Below, piece after piece: positions 25,946 through 33,694 of a stretch of 64,000 nucleotides of DNA. The notes under the pieces were generated by a model that worked only from the letters and a program-made list of their open reading frames with translations, was not told the DNA's origin and did no database searches. The translations under genes and the position numbers were made by a program. The DNA comes from Spirochaetales bacterium (GTDB taxonomy: Bacteria; Spirochaetota; Leptospiria; Leptospirales; Leptonemataceae). Positions within the stretch are counted from its first letter, which is position 1. Each line of letters begins with the position of its first letter. Location: positions 620,001 through 684,000 of the forward strand of contig JABTUL010000002.1 of the NCBI GenBank assembly GCA_015075425.1, in the 5' to 3' direction.

Positions 25946-27873
25946 ATGTGAACCAGAACGTGGCCTTCAGCAATGCCGGGGCATTCGGTTTCAACGGTGC
26001 CTTTGCCGGCGCGAACAACAAATTCCGGTTTAACAACAAAGGTCTGGTGGGTGTTGCCCTTAATACAGCTCGGTTGCAGGCTGATCCTGACGAAGCCCAG
26101 CGGCGCAAACTCATTGAAATTGAGCTGAAAGCGACCGATCCGGAACTGGCAGCCCTTGCGCGCAAAGCCCAGAGCGAACCTGGCGCGCTTGACCAGGAAG
26201 ACTGGCAGAAACTGGGTGGTGCCGCTGTGGACCGACAGAACCTGGCCGATGGCACGTCGCGAAATAACTGGTTCACAAAGGCAGCGGGTGCAATCGGCGA
26301 TGGGTTGAACTATCTGATGGGTCGCTCTTCCAGCGGAGTTGGATTTGTTGATAAAAATGGTGATTTTCATATTCGCACCTGCTTCACTGCTGGAACTCTC
26401 GTAAAAGTGCATCCACAGACGAATGGGGCGTTTCTGCTGCATGCGAAAGGGAGAAATGGAGGAAATGGCCACGCCATTTCTCGATTTGAAGGCGCGCAAA
26501 ATTTTTACAAGAAGATCGAAGACCTCAAGGCTGGCGATCTTGTTCTGAGCTGGAATGAGAAGACGGGGCAGCTGGGATATGAACCTGTGCAGCAGACTTT
26601 CATCAGGCAGACGGACAAAATTTACACGATCAAATATGCTGATGGCACGGAAGTAGAGACAACGTGGAGCCATCCGTTCTATGTGGCCGGCCAGGGCTGG
26701 GTTGAGGCGAAGGATCTGCGGGTGGGCATGAAATCTCCAACGGCCAACGCGATTGCGAAGCATAATGAGCAGCTGACGATGGCTGGTGGGATGAAGTTGC
26801 CGGTGCAGATGGTTTCTTTTTCGGATAGTCCGCAGCGCTCAGGAGACTCAAAAGCATCAATGTCCAAAGCCATTGTGCAGCTGGATGGCGATTTGCCGGG
26901 AGCTGTTGAGATTGTTGGCATTGAGATTGATGAAAGGGAGGAGGAAGTTTACAACTTTGATGTACCGGTTGGAGATACTTACTTCGTAACTGAAGTCGGC
27001 ATGCTGGTGCATAATGGCGAATACAGTGGGAAGGAAGGAAAAGTAAAATTCAGAGTAGATACTGACCAAAATGAATATGCAAATGCAAATCTAAAAGAAG
27101 ATGAGTTAAGGACGCTTAACAAATTAAGCCCGGATGAAAAAAAGAAAATTCGCGAAAAGCTTGAAGAAGAACTAAGAGAACGTGCTGAACGGTATATAGA
27201 TGACCAGTTTGAAGATTTTTACGAACAAAATAAATTCAGGTGCCAGTTCTTTGGTTGTGAAGCTGAACGAAATCGAATCGCAGCAGAAGCAGAAAATCAT
27301 ATCCAATCAAAGCTGGCTCAATTCGACGCTCCACCACTTGAGCAGCGCGATTTTATTACTGGAGAAATCGTGAAAATAGCTGGAGTCAAAAATTTAGATG
27401 AGCTAAAAAAGCGGCCCGGGATCGATATTACTGCAAAAGTAAAAGAAAAAGTTAAGCAAGAAGAAGCAAAATATGCGAAAGGGAGAGACGAGTTTTCGTA
27501 TAGTTATAATAGAGCTCTGTTTTATTTTGATTTCAAAAAAAATGGAGATCTAGATTTTAAAAACCAACCTGACATAGCAAGTCCAAATGCCAAAGACTCT
27601 GGCTACACGGAATACAAAATTTTTAATGGCAACTTAGTGCAGTTGCCTGATCTAGGGAATATGGTGTTTGGAGACTTTTCCAGGAAATACATGCATTATG
27701 ATTTGGGCGATCCTAAAGAAAATACTGATCCACTTATTGGACTAGAAAAACTATCGGTATATGGAATCGGGAATTGGGCAGCGCAACGTGACTGGAATGA
27801 AAATGATCGAAAAAGAGATCAAAAAGCATTGAAACGTGGCTATGAATGCGGCCTAAAGACTAAGTGTGATTAA
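25936..27873 (+). CDS. Hint-domain polymorphic-toxin-like protein, probably 5'-truncated
   Basis: The 645-residue reading frame has no signal peptide. Residues 1-148 are low-complexity Gly/Asn/Ala sequence, then a helical stretch, resembling the tail of a larger surface protein. A Hint (intein-like) domain starts at Cys149 (CFTAGTLVKV) and ends at about residue 360 (VGMLVHNG), with TVETTWSHPFYV-like core (VETTWSHPFYVAGQGWV) present. Residues 361-645 form a charged, AT-rich-encoded C-terminal domain ending in LPDLGNMVFGDF ... GNWAAQRDWNENDRKRDQ, which reminds me of polymorphic toxin type 44 (Ntox44). The GTG start at 25936 is nominal; the frame is open upstream (see findings). Confidence 0.72.
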   Translation: MGLNVNQNVAFSNAGAFGFNGAFAGANNKFRFNNKGLVGVALNTARLQADPDEAQRRKLIEIELKATDPELAALARKAQSEPGALDQEDWQKLGGAAVDRQNLADGTSRNNWFTKAAGAIGDGLNYLMGRSSSGVGFVDKNGDFHIRTCFTAGTLVKVHPQTNGAFLLHAKGRNGGNGHAISRFEGAQNFYKKIEDLKAGDLVLSWNEKTGQLGYEPVQQTFIRQTDKIYTIKYADGTEVETTWSHPFYVAGQGWVEAKDLRVGMKSPTANAIAKHNEQLTMAGGMKLPVQMVSFSDSPQRSGDSKASMSKAIVQLDGDLPGAVEIVGIEIDEREEEVYNFDVPVGDTYFVTEVGMLVHNGEYSGKEGKVKFRVDTDQNEYANANLKEDELRTLNKLSPDEKKKIREKLEEELRERAERYIDDQFEDFYEQNKFRCQFFGCEAERNRIAAEAENHIQSKLAQFDAPPLEQRDFITGEIVKIAGVKNLDELKKRPGIDITAKVKEKVKQEEAKYAKGRDEFSYSYNRALFYFDFKKNGDLDFKNQPDIASPNAKDSGYTEYKIFNGNLVQLPDLGNMVFGDFSRKYMHYDLGDPKENTDPLIGLEKLSVYGIGNWAAQRDWNENDRKRDQKALKRGYECGLKTKCD

Positions 27874-28693
27874 AACAAACAGTTACACTCAAATATTAAT
27901 AGCGGCAATTGCTTTTTGCGTTCAAGCAATAATAGCACCATGGCTTTGGTATTATGCGGAATCTGTCTTCGCTGATGTGGAGATGGGCGAGACTTTTCAG
28001 TTTTATTTTTTTGTGGGACCTTTTTTGCTGATCGCGATAATAGTTTCATTAACAGCTTTTGCAATCATTTGTCTAATTGCAAAAAGAATCTCAGCGTCTC
28101 AAATAAGCGATGCTCGATATTTATACATCATATTAAATATGATTTATATTATTGCATTCTGGTGGTCCATCGGCTTTCCAGTCGCCTTGGGAGTTTCATT
28201 TATTGCTGCTGGTCTATTGTCTTCTTTAATTTTTAGCCTTATTAGGAAGGCTCCGCGAATACTCCATATATGTTTTTTTGCGAGCTTTATTGTGTTCCTA
28301 TTTGCAGGGCCATATACCGTTTATTTGAAAGAATCTAGATCACCGCTATGCATATCAGGAAGCTGCGATGAGGGATCTGGAGAAATTGTTTACTTTGATG
28401 ATCTATCAAAAGGAATTTATAAAGGCGATCTAAGGAATGGGAAACCTGACGGAAATGGAACTTTTTCAAGTGACCCTAGTTTCGCAATATGGTATAAAAG
28501 ATTCAGGTGGAAATTTAATTACGTCGGAGAATGGGTTGCGGGAAAAAGAAATGGAAAAGGAAAGCTTTCATTCGGACCGCTTAATGAGGTCATTCATGAT
28601 GGTCAATGGGAAGATGGCCAAGCAATTGGCTTAAATTGCCAAGATAAGAAATCCGTCTTATATGAGTGCTTAATTATCAAGTATTTGCCATGA
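27866..28693 (+). CDS. Membrane protein with C-terminal MORN repeats; candidate immunity protein
   Basis: The 275-residue product starts at GTG 27866, overlapping the toxin-like gene's stop by 8 bp, so translation is probably coupled. About four or five hydrophobic segments fill residues 10-155. The soluble C-terminal third has MORN-type repeats: GIYKGDLRNGKPDGNG, YVGEWVAGKRNGKG, and a third weaker IHDGQWEDGQ. The gene is AT-rich like the toxin tail. Position immediately behind a polymorphic-toxin-like gene is the usual place for an immunity gene, but the architecture is unlike immunity families I know, so the role is inferred. Confidence 0.6.
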   Translation: MIKTNSYTQILIAAIAFCVQAIIAPWLWYYAESVFADVEMGETFQFYFFVGPFLLIAIIVSLTAFAIICLIAKRISASQISDARYLYIILNMIYIIAFWWSIGFPVALGVSFIAAGLLSSLIFSLIRKAPRILHICFFASFIVFLFAGPYTVYLKESRSPLCISGSCDEGSGEIVYFDDLSKGIYKGDLRNGKPDGNGTFSSDPSFAIWYKRFRWKFNYVGEWVAGKRNGKGKLSFGPLNEVIHDGQWEDGQAIGLNCQDKKSVLYECLIIKYLP

Positions 28694-29551
28694 CACCCGC
28701 GAGCAAGTAACGCGGTAAATCAAGTGCACACTGATCATTTTTTAGCCTTAAGTTTAATCGCAAACCTGCGCTCCGGCGCGTCTTCTTGCCGCAAGCCCGC
28801 GAGCGTAACGCGGGCGAGCCTGCAAAGCCCTTTCTCCCCTGAAAGAGGCCCTGGAAAAGAACGCTCTTCCGCTTGGGAGCGGCGCCAGCCGCGACCCGGG
28901 GATGAGGGGTTTTGCGGGTCCCGGGGCGGCCCAGGGGAGAAGGGGCGCGAAGCGTGCCGGAGCGGATCTTGATGGCAGAAAGCGAGCCAAGGATGGCGAG
29001 CGGAAGAGTCACTGGAAACAAAAACAAATGAATCACGCTGACCGCAGAACCCAGGAGCCGGACCGGCTTCACGAATGGAAGGCCGGCCGGCGGATGGGTG
29101 GGTGGTTTAGGCTACTTCAACCTGGAGGTTTTTATTGCATATCTACTGCAATGTCTGTCTTATGCGCGATTCCGACAGGAACGCCTTTGCGCGGCTGCTC
29201 GGCTGTGAGATTTGGGAATCGAAGTCCCGGTGAAGATTTTAAACTACTGACCTGGAGAGATCGAAGATGCATAAATTTGAAATTATCATTGGTGAATGGA
29301 TTGGGACAGCCACAGAACTCGGCCGTGAAATTCCAATTCCACGCGGACGCCTGATGTTTGCCTGAGCTTCCTCTCTCAAGGAGCCGATCATCCCGGGTCC
29401 GCAGGACGCGGATGATTGTGCTATGAAGGTGAGAAAATCAGATCGCGAGGACCGCAGGCGCAAGCCGAAGCCCGGAGTAGCCCGGTCCAGCGCCACGCCG
29501 TGCTCGCCGTGGTTCCCGGAAAATCCCGCTTGTGGCGCTGGAGGTGGTCCC
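28694..29551. other. Non-coding stretch with GC-rich inverted repeats
   Basis: About 860 bp between the MORN gene and the IS element hold no convincing gene. From 28766 to 28970 the sequence switches to very GC-rich and contains nested imperfect inverted arms: 28768-28780 with 28952-28964, and 28828-28841 with 28932-28945. A small hairpin with CCCGCG/CGCGGG arms (28796-28814) has a near copy at 28697-28716. The remainder to 29551 shows no family or RNA signature that I recognise. A 32-codon frame at 29267-29365 was noted but not accepted as a gene. Confidence 0.55.
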
Positions 29552-29569
29552 TGCCAGCAAAGTTGCCGC
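29552..29569. repeat. IS terminal inverted repeat, left end
   Basis: Eighteen bases, exactly complementary to 31115-31132; pairing extends one base outward (C at 29551 with G at 31133). It defines one end of the IS3-family element. Confidence 0.88.
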
Positions 29570-29595
29570 GTATTTTCTTTTATGCGAACCGAACG

Positions 29596-30619
29596 TCATG
29601 CGGCCGCCTCGACCCTTTCCTTCTTCCTTCCGAGTTTCACATTGTCAATGTATTTCCAGGATTTCGTATTCCGTGACCAGCGTTCAGGATGGCGTTCCCG
29701 TGCGGCCTCGAATGTGGCACGGCGTTTTTCCAGAATGGGCCTGTCGATGCCGGAATGCCTCTGCGCCGGTGTTACGTAACCGATGCCCGAATGCCTGTGG
29801 ACATTGTTATACCAGTTCACGAAATCAGCAATCCAGCAGCGGGCCGAATGCATCGTGGCGAAGGCCTTGGGATATCCGGGACGGTATTTCAGCGTGCGAA
29901 ACAACGACTCGGAGAACGGATTGTCCTCGCTCACGCGCGGCCTTGAAAACGAGGCCGTGACCCCGAGTTCATAGAGCTTCCCAACATAGTGGAACCCTTC
30001 ATGGGGCTGCCGTTGTCGGCATGCAGGATGGTGCCCTTGAGCGGCATCGTGCCCGCGAGGTGATCCATCATTTCGGCTGACAGTGCGCTGAGCTCCTCCG
30101 AGTGCACTTCCCATGCCACGATTTTGCGGCTCCAAACGTCCATCACGAGATACAGGTAGAAGTAGACGCCGCGCATGCTGGAGAGCAAATAGGTAATGTC
30201 CCAGCTGAGGAGTTGCCCGGGTCCGGTCGCCTCATGCGATGGACGTTCACGCTTCGTTCGCGCTCGACCCGGCCCGCGGTGAGCCAGCTGGCCGTTCTCC
30301 TTGAGCACCCGGTAGATGGTGCGTTCGAGCCCACATATTGCCCCCGTTCGGCCAAAGAGCCACGATCTCGGCGGGGCCATGTCGCGGTATTCGGGCAAGT
30401 TTACGACACGGAGGATTTCCGCGCGCCCGCGTCGGTGAGTTTATTGTGCACCTTGCGGACTGCGTCCTTGCGGCCGTCACCGGCCGGGTCCTTCCGCCAT
30501 CGCTGCAGAGTCCTGTGGTCGATCCTCAGGTGTTCTCCGATGACCTTGAGGCGGGCACCGGCGGCCATCGCCTCCGCGACCGTGGCCACGAGGTGCGATC
30601 TGACCGACGACGAGGTCAA
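29596..30619 (-). pseudogene. IS3-family transposase OrfB (DDE integrase), frameshifted
   Basis: The integrase domain is spread over several frames. From 30619 to 30401 one frame reads SHLVATVAEAMAAGARLK ... KVHNKLTDA. A mosaic of three frames between about 30430 and 30290 spells LPEYRDMAPP, AEIVALWPN, AERGQYVGS and ERTIYRVLKENGQLAH. A second long frame to about 29990 holds the first Asp (LSWDITYLL) and second Asp (LHADNGSPM). A third frame to 29596 holds the Glu (VSEDNPFSESLFRTLKY). The DDE residues survive but at least four frameshifts prevent a single product. The number of shifts may partly reflect sequencing error. Confidence 0.82.
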
Positions 30620-31096
30620 GGCTCTTTTTCCTCGCCCAACAAGGTCTCCAGTTTTTGAGTACCACGATCGCGGTCAGCTCGGCCAACGCCTTGTCCTTGC
30701 GGCGCACTTCCTTCTCCGTGGCCTTGATCTCCCCGCGGCTCTGCGCGAGATCCGGCGGGTCGCCGAGCCACCTGACTCAAGAGCCTCGCGTACCTCGGTG
30801 CGCCACAGCTTCAGGTGCTCCTCATGGACTCCCCGTCCGCGAAGCCATTCACCCAGTGCATCCGGTCCCGGGTTCGCGGATTCCATCAGCAGTTCAAGCT
30901 TCTCGCTCAGGCTCCGCTCGTTCGGACCGGTCCTGTCTTCTCCCATCTCCACGGTCCTCCTCAGCTTCCTGATCCATCCGTAGAGGGTCGGTGCTGAGAC
31001 ACCAGTCTCTTCCGCTGTGGCCTGGACCCCCTTGCCACCGGGCAGCAGCATCTTTCTGACGACCGCTTCCTTGAAATTCACACTATATCTTGCCAT
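30620..31096 (-). pseudogene. IS3-family transposase OrfA-like region
   Basis: From the ATG at 31096 the protein begins with a helix-turn-helix (RYSVNFKEAVVRKML, then GVSAPTLYGWIRKLRR) and continues into the helical region LESANPGPDALGEWLRGRG. After about residue 105 the frame loses similarity; the expected continuation (RRKDKALAELTAIVVLK) lies in another frame at about 30707-30640. The N-terminal part is intact but the gene as a whole is broken. It adjoins the right-hand inverted repeat. Confidence 0.78.
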
Positions 31097-31114
31097 GTTC
31101 CTACCTCATTTGAG

Positions 31115-31132
31115 GCGGCAACTTTGCTGGCA
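31115..31132. repeat. IS terminal inverted repeat, right end
   Basis: Complement of 29552-29569. It lies 18 bp upstream of the transposase start at 31096 and defines the right end of the IS3-family element. Confidence 0.88.
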
Positions 31133-31193
31133 GAGAGGGGAGGCGCCCACAGGAAAGGCTTGACATACCATTCCCTTGACCGCACGGTTCCTC

Positions 31194-31529
31194 ATGGCCG
31201 AGATCACGTTTGAAGACAAAGGAAAAGTCCAGGTAATCACCATCAGCGGGCGGTTTACCATAGAAGATAAAGACCAGTTTCAGCGGACCGTTAAGGACCG
31301 GATCTCCTTTGAAAAAGAAGCCTCCTGCATCCTGGCCTCTGATCTCAAATACATCGACTCTTCCGGCATTGGTGACCTGCTCAAACTGAAAATGGAAGCA
31401 GCAAAGGGGAGCCACACCATTTATGTTGTCGGACTGAATGAATCCATTCAGAAAGTCTTCACCATGGCCCGGCTGGATTCCGTGTTCGTCATGCTCACGC
31501 CGGACGACTACAAAGAAAAATTCGGCTAA
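31194..31529 (+). CDS. STAS-domain anti-sigma factor antagonist
   Basis: The 111-residue single STAS domain starts at ATG 31194. The conserved phosphorylation loop is seen as LKYIDSSGIGDLLKL, with Ser as the candidate phosphosite, preceded by beta strands VQVITISGRFTI. It would bind an anti-sigma kinase in a partner-switching circuit. SpoIIE-type phosphatases such as the one at 1.2-4.2 kb dephosphorylate such proteins, but no kinase gene is present here. It lies just outside the IS right end and overlaps the convergent EamA transporter gene by 4 bp. Confidence 0.87.
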   Translation: MAEITFEDKGKVQVITISGRFTIEDKDQFQRTVKDRISFEKEASCILASDLKYIDSSGIGDLLKLKMEAAKGSHTIYVVGLNESIQKVFTMARLDSVFVMLTPDDYKEKFG

Positions 31530-32425
31530 CGCCTGGTCAGCATCCCCACCCCCCACAGCGTCAGTATCACACCCAGGACTTGAGGCATGCCCACTGGTTC
31601 ACCCAGAAAGAAAGCGGCCAGGAAAAGAACGGACACAGGTCCTGTGCTCGCCGCAATGGCTGCCGGCCCGCTACCAATGCGACGCACCCCTTCCGATAAA
31701 AGCAAGGCCGGAAGAACCGTGGACAGTACGGCCATGCCCGCAGCCAGCAGATAGGTTCGCTGCGAATAATTCGCAAGATCCACCATCACAGCCTCCGGCC
31801 TGTACAAATCCGTAAGTCGATAAATAAAAACATGCGAAAAAACGGCCAGACTGGAAACAAGCATCGCTAAAGCGGTAAAGCGCATCGACCCCAGCTGCGG
31901 AATCAACTTTCCACTGCCAACAAGATACAACGAATACACCAGGGCACTCATAAAAACAAAAACCGATCCTCGCAGTGCATCGCTTCCACTGCTCCGGTAG
32001 TCTGCCGCAAAAGAGATGGCAATACCCGCATAAGTCAAAAGGACAGCCGCGGTCCGGTCGCGGCCGATTCTTTCCGCAAAGAAGATGCGACCAAAGAATA
32101 ACACCAGAGTCGGATAGATAAATAAAATCAATCTTTCCAGGTTTGCTGTGATATACTGCAATCCAATGAAATCAAACAAACTGGCCAGGTAGTAACCGCA
32201 GAGTCCCAGGAGAACCACCTGGGCGATTTCCCGGCTCGTGAGTCGTCGCGAGCGCGTTTCAAAATACAGGGCCATGATAAAAAACAAGGGCGCGGAAAAA
32301 ACCATGCGTAAACCCAGCAAGGAAATGGCGTCAATCCCTTCACGGTAGGCCAGGCGGGCAAAAATCGCTTTGGCAGAGAAGCCGATTGCCGACAGCGCAA
32401 CCAGCAGCAGACCGACTCGATCCAC
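31526..32425 (-). CDS. EamA/DMT-family transporter
   Basis: The 299-residue inner-membrane protein has about ten hydrophobic segments arranged as two EamA repeats: the first opens with IGFSAKAIFARLAYREGID, and the second contains GSVFVFMSALVYSLYLVGSGKL and ends with LGVILTLWGVGML. Such proteins export amino acids, nucleotide metabolites or related compounds; the substrate is unknown. It lies three bases downstream of the thiolase gene, so the two are probably co-transcribed. Confidence 0.87.
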   Translation of the reverse strand: MDRVGLLLVALSAIGFSAKAIFARLAYREGIDAISLLGLRMVFSAPLFFIMALYFETRSRRLTSREIAQVVLLGLCGYYLASLFDFIGLQYITANLERLILFIYPTLVLFFGRIFFAERIGRDRTAAVLLTYAGIAISFAADYRSSGSDALRGSVFVFMSALVYSLYLVGSGKLIPQLGSMRFTALAMLVSSLAVFSHVFIYRLTDLYRPEAVMVDLANYSQRTYLLAAGMAVLSTVLPALLLSEGVRRIGSGPAAIAASTGPVSVLFLAAFFLGEPVGMPQVLGVILTLWGVGMLTRR

Positions 32426-32428
32426 TCC

Positions 32429-33589
32429 TCAGGCGCGTTCCAGCACCATGGCAATGCCCTGGCCGCCGCCAATGCAAAGCGTGGCCACACCGTAACGGGC
32501 ATTGCGCCGTTTCATCTCCAGGGCCAGAGAAAGTACAATCCGATTGCCCGATGCTCCCAGCGGGTGGCCAATGGCTATAGCTCCGCCGTTGACATTGAGT
32601 TTGTCGGAATCGAGTTGCAGGGCCGCTTTGACAGCCAGAAGCTGCGCGGCAAAAGCCTCATTCACTTCAAATAAATCCACATCTTCCTGTTTGATACCGG
32701 CGCGCACAAGGGCAGCCTGAGTGGCCTGCACCGGACCGATGCCCATACGTGCCGGATCACAACCCACGGACGCATGGCTGACAATACGACCCAGCGGCTT
32801 TAAGTTGCTATTATTTATAAAATCCTCAGAAGCAACCAGAACGCAGCTGGCTCCATCATTGATGCCCGATGCATTGCCGGCCGTGACCGTTCCCTCCCGG
32901 TCAAAAGCGGGCCTGAGTTCTCCGAGTCCGCTCACGCCGGCCATCCCTTTGATGTACTCGTCCCGTTCAAACACCGATTTGCGCGTGGGCACAGGCAAGA
33001 TCTCCTCTGCCAATCGTTCTCTGGCCTGCTCCGCCCGCGTCTGGGATACGGCAGCCCACTTGTCCTGCTCCGCGCGGGATATCTGGTATTCGCGTGCCAG
33101 TTTTTCCGCAGTCATGCCCATCGGCAAGTCTACAAAAGAATCGGTCAAGCCTTCGAGTAACGCATCCCGTAAGGTGCGGCTGCCGAGCTTACTGCCCCAG
33201 CGCATACCATCGGCCAGGAAGGGAGCCTGGCTCATCATCTCCACGCCACCGGCCAGCACTGCTGCAGACTCTCCCGTTGCGATTTCCCGGGCCGCCTGCG
33301 CCACAGCTTCCAGTCCTGAACCACACAAACGATTCACAAGAAGCGCCGGAGTCGTTACCGGCAGGCCCGCTTTCAAGGCGATGTGCCGGGCCAGGTAAAT
33401 GCTCTGGGGTGAAGTGGCGATTACGTTGCCAAAGACCAGAGAAGAGATGACTTCCGTGCTCAGCTGCTGGCGCTTGAGAATTTCCTTGATCAGCAGCGCC
33501 CCCAGATCGTCGGGCATTATGTCTCTGAGGCTGCCGCCAAAACTTCCAAAAGGGGAGCGTAACCCTGTAACCAGAAAAGCCTGTTTCAT
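32429..33589 (-). CDS. Acetyl-CoA C-acyltransferase (thiolase)
   Basis: The 386-residue thiolase has the nucleophilic Cys in VNRLCGSGLEAV (about residue 88), the GHPLGASG histidine motif and the second Cys in LCIGGGQGIAM near the C-terminus. NDGASCVLVAS and GIGPVQATQ are also typical. It could work in fatty-acid beta-oxidation or in acetoacetyl-CoA formation; sequence alone does not decide. It is divergent from the helicase gene across about 105 bp. Confidence 0.92.
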   Translation of the reverse strand: MKQAFLVTGLRSPFGSFGGSLRDIMPDDLGALLIKEILKRQQLSTEVISSLVFGNVIATSPQSIYLARHIALKAGLPVTTPALLVNRLCGSGLEAVAQAAREIATGESAAVLAGGVEMMSQAPFLADGMRWGSKLGSRTLRDALLEGLTDSFVDLPMGMTAEKLAREYQISRAEQDKWAAVSQTRAEQARERLAEEILPVPTRKSVFERDEYIKGMAGVSGLGELRPAFDREGTVTAGNASGINDGASCVLVASEDFINNSNLKPLGRIVSHASVGCDPARMGIGPVQATQAALVRAGIKQEDVDLFEVNEAFAAQLLAVKAALQLDSDKLNVNGGAIAIGHPLGASGNRIVLSLALEMKRRNARYGVATLCIGGGQGIAMVLERA

Positions 33590-33694
33590 CCAGCCAGACG
33601 CCTGCGTAAAAAAGGAGCGGTCAATCGCAAAATCGCTGCCTTTTATATTGGTTGACCCCGGGCTCTTGCTTTAAAGTGAGGAAATGACACAACT

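Larger units (their letters stand above)
29552..31132 (-). mobile_element. Degenerate IS3-family insertion sequence
   Basis: The element is bounded by identical 18-bp terminal inverted repeats, TGCCAGCAAAGTTGCCGC at 29552-29569 and its complement at 31115-31132, with the TG...CA ends typical of the IS3 family. Total length is 1581 bp. It carries a minus-strand OrfA-like HTH region and an OrfB-like DDE integrase region broken by several frameshifts. No target-site duplication is visible (CCC on the left, GAG on the right), consistent with an old or rearranged copy. Confidence 0.85.

Noticed and set aside
29267..29365. Small frame of 32 codons with a GGAGAG ribosome-like site
   Set aside because: No recognised motif, no homologue known to me, and it lies in a gene-free region with several such chance frames.
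29596..31132. Plus-strand long frames across the IS element
   Set aside because: They are antisense to the recognisable transposase and contain no domain.
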